Shown here piece by piece: positions 6,807 to 7,208 of a DNA stretch of 7,208 nucleotides (position 1 is its first letter; each line of letters opens with the position of its first letter). The notes under the pieces are model-generated. The model had not been told where the DNA came from. It was given only the letters and a program-made list of their open reading frames with translations, and ran no database searches. Made by a program: the position numbers and the translations under genes. The DNA is taken from contig SBAY01000188.1 of NCBI GenBank assembly GCA_005239945.1, forward strand, positions 1 to 7,208, given 5' to 3'. This stretch comes from Nitrospira sp. Its GTDB lineage: Bacteria > UBA9089 > CG2-30-40-21 > SBAY01.

Positions 6807-6868
6807 TATTTTGTTCATCGCCAGCCAAAAACTTTACCATTTTGCTATCGCTCATCGGCTCGTTTTGT

Positions 6869-6949
6869 ATGGTTGAACCCACCGTCTATAAACTTGCCCG
6901 CACAGGACTTATCCCTTCTCTAAAAATCGCTGGTCAGTGGCGGTTGTAA
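6869..6949 (+). pseudogene. Fragment of excisionase-type helix-turn-helix protein
   Basis: The frame reads MVEPTVYKLARTGLIPSL followed by KIAGQWRL and a stop at 6947-6949. This matches the recognition helix and wing of HTH_17/MerR-like excisionase domains, which typically read TVYKLAxxGxIPxxKIGGQWRF. The first helix is missing or only dimly visible upstream (SLIGSF, about 6848-6865), with the alignment one residue short. The usual extension after WRF is absent. So both ends are truncated and no functional DNA-binding protein is expected. Such proteins often accompany methylases, restriction genes or integrases. Its 3' end is only 3 bp from the stop of the convergent specificity-subunit gene, which suggests a rearrangement breakpoint. 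Confidence 0.6.
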
Positions 6950-6952
6950 TTA

Positions 6953-7208
6953 CTATTTTTTCTCAATAAATTCCTCAATTTCTTTTTTCGCTTTTTCTAA
7001 AAGTTCCTTTGCCTCTTTGCGAAGTGAAAATGATTGTTTGACAAACTCAGAAATCTGTTTTTGGGTTTCTTCTGGCACAATGGGGATAAGTAAATCACCA
7101 AAAGTAGCTTTAGGAACCGCACTCATTATTGCTCCTGCCGTTTTTTCCTCAAGTTGCAATCTAATCAGGTTAGACTTGAATAACAAAAATAGAAATTCGG
7201 GTGAGATA
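6953..7208 (-). CDS. hsdS: Type I restriction specificity subunit (HsdS), C-terminal part
   Basis: The frame is open to the window edge, so the gene continues beyond 7208 and a TTG near 7186 is not its start. The visible 84 or so residues read ISPEFLFLLF, then LIRLQLEEKTAGAI, PKATFGDLLIPIVPEETQKQI and a charged helix ending KKEIEEFIEKK. This is the end of a target-recognition domain plus the conserved coiled-coil helix of HsdS. The subunit selects the DNA sequence bound by the type I methylase/nuclease complex. Only the C-terminus is visible, so whether the gene is complete and which genes accompany it cannot be judged. It is convergent with the rest of the window and ends 3 bp from the helix-turn-helix fragment. 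Confidence 0.85.
   Translation of the reverse strand, partial: ISPEFLFLLFKSNLIRLQLEEKTAGAIMSAVPKATFGDLLIPIVPEETQKQISEFVKQSFSLRKEAKELLEKAKKEIEEFIEKK

Noticed and set aside
6666..6949. Overlapping + strand ORFs covering the hairpin-rich patch
   Set aside because: Only the last 27 codons (helix-turn-helix part) resemble a protein; the rest is better explained by a minus-strand RNA.
7184..7186. TTG as the start of the HsdS fragment
   Set aside because: The frame stays open to the window edge and the upstream residues (ISPEFLFLLF) fit the HsdS family, so the real start is outside.

Overview
The window looks like a piece of a bacterial defence island that is partly decayed. The DNA is AT-rich, start sites carry GGAGG-type ribosome binding sites, and genes are packed with short overlaps. 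This says Bacteria with confidence but does not identify a lineage. Almost everything from 114 to 6411 lies on the + strand and reads like one operon.

Layout. (a) 1-149: upstream DNA ending in a strong sigma70-type promoter (TTGACT, 16 bp, TATAAT). (b) 150-941: remnant of a large SNF2/DEAD-type helicase with a C-terminal DUF3883 domain. Its 5' part is gone and it seems to carry an internal in-frame deletion. (c) 986-4842: two intact, translationally coupled genes. One is a TrlF-like protein (PHP phosphoesterase fused to an SMC-like ATPase with a long coiled coil). The other is an AlbA_2/Schlafen-type protein with a C-terminal ATPase-like domain. (d) 4846-5630: a DUF1156 adenine-specific DNA methylase reduced to its first 16 codons joined out of frame to its last ~246 codons. 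(e) 5643-6411: a 71-aa protein overlapping a MNT-like nucleotidyltransferase, which resembles a toxin-antitoxin pair. (f) 6412-6868: no gene. It holds a 216-bp foldback (inverted repeat) and, on the minus strand, a row of hairpins whose G-U pairs point to a structured RNA. (g) 6869-6949: fragment of an excisionase-type helix-turn-helix protein. (h) 6953-7208: the C-terminal end of a type I restriction specificity subunit (HsdS), minus strand, running off the window.

Interpretation. DUF3883 helicases and DUF1156 methylases belong together in known multi-gene anti-phage modules (the DUF499/DUF1156 type). Here that core has been hollowed out by large deletions, while the two accessory pairs (TrlF-like + AlbA_2, and small protein + nucleotidyltransferase) still have complete reading frames. 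The TrlF-like + AlbA_2 pair is the best candidate for an under-described system. However, its Walker A motif reads GVGKLA instead of the expected GxGKS/T, so the ATPase may be impaired. The second candidate is the minus-strand structured RNA beside the foldback, possibly the remains of a small mobile element.
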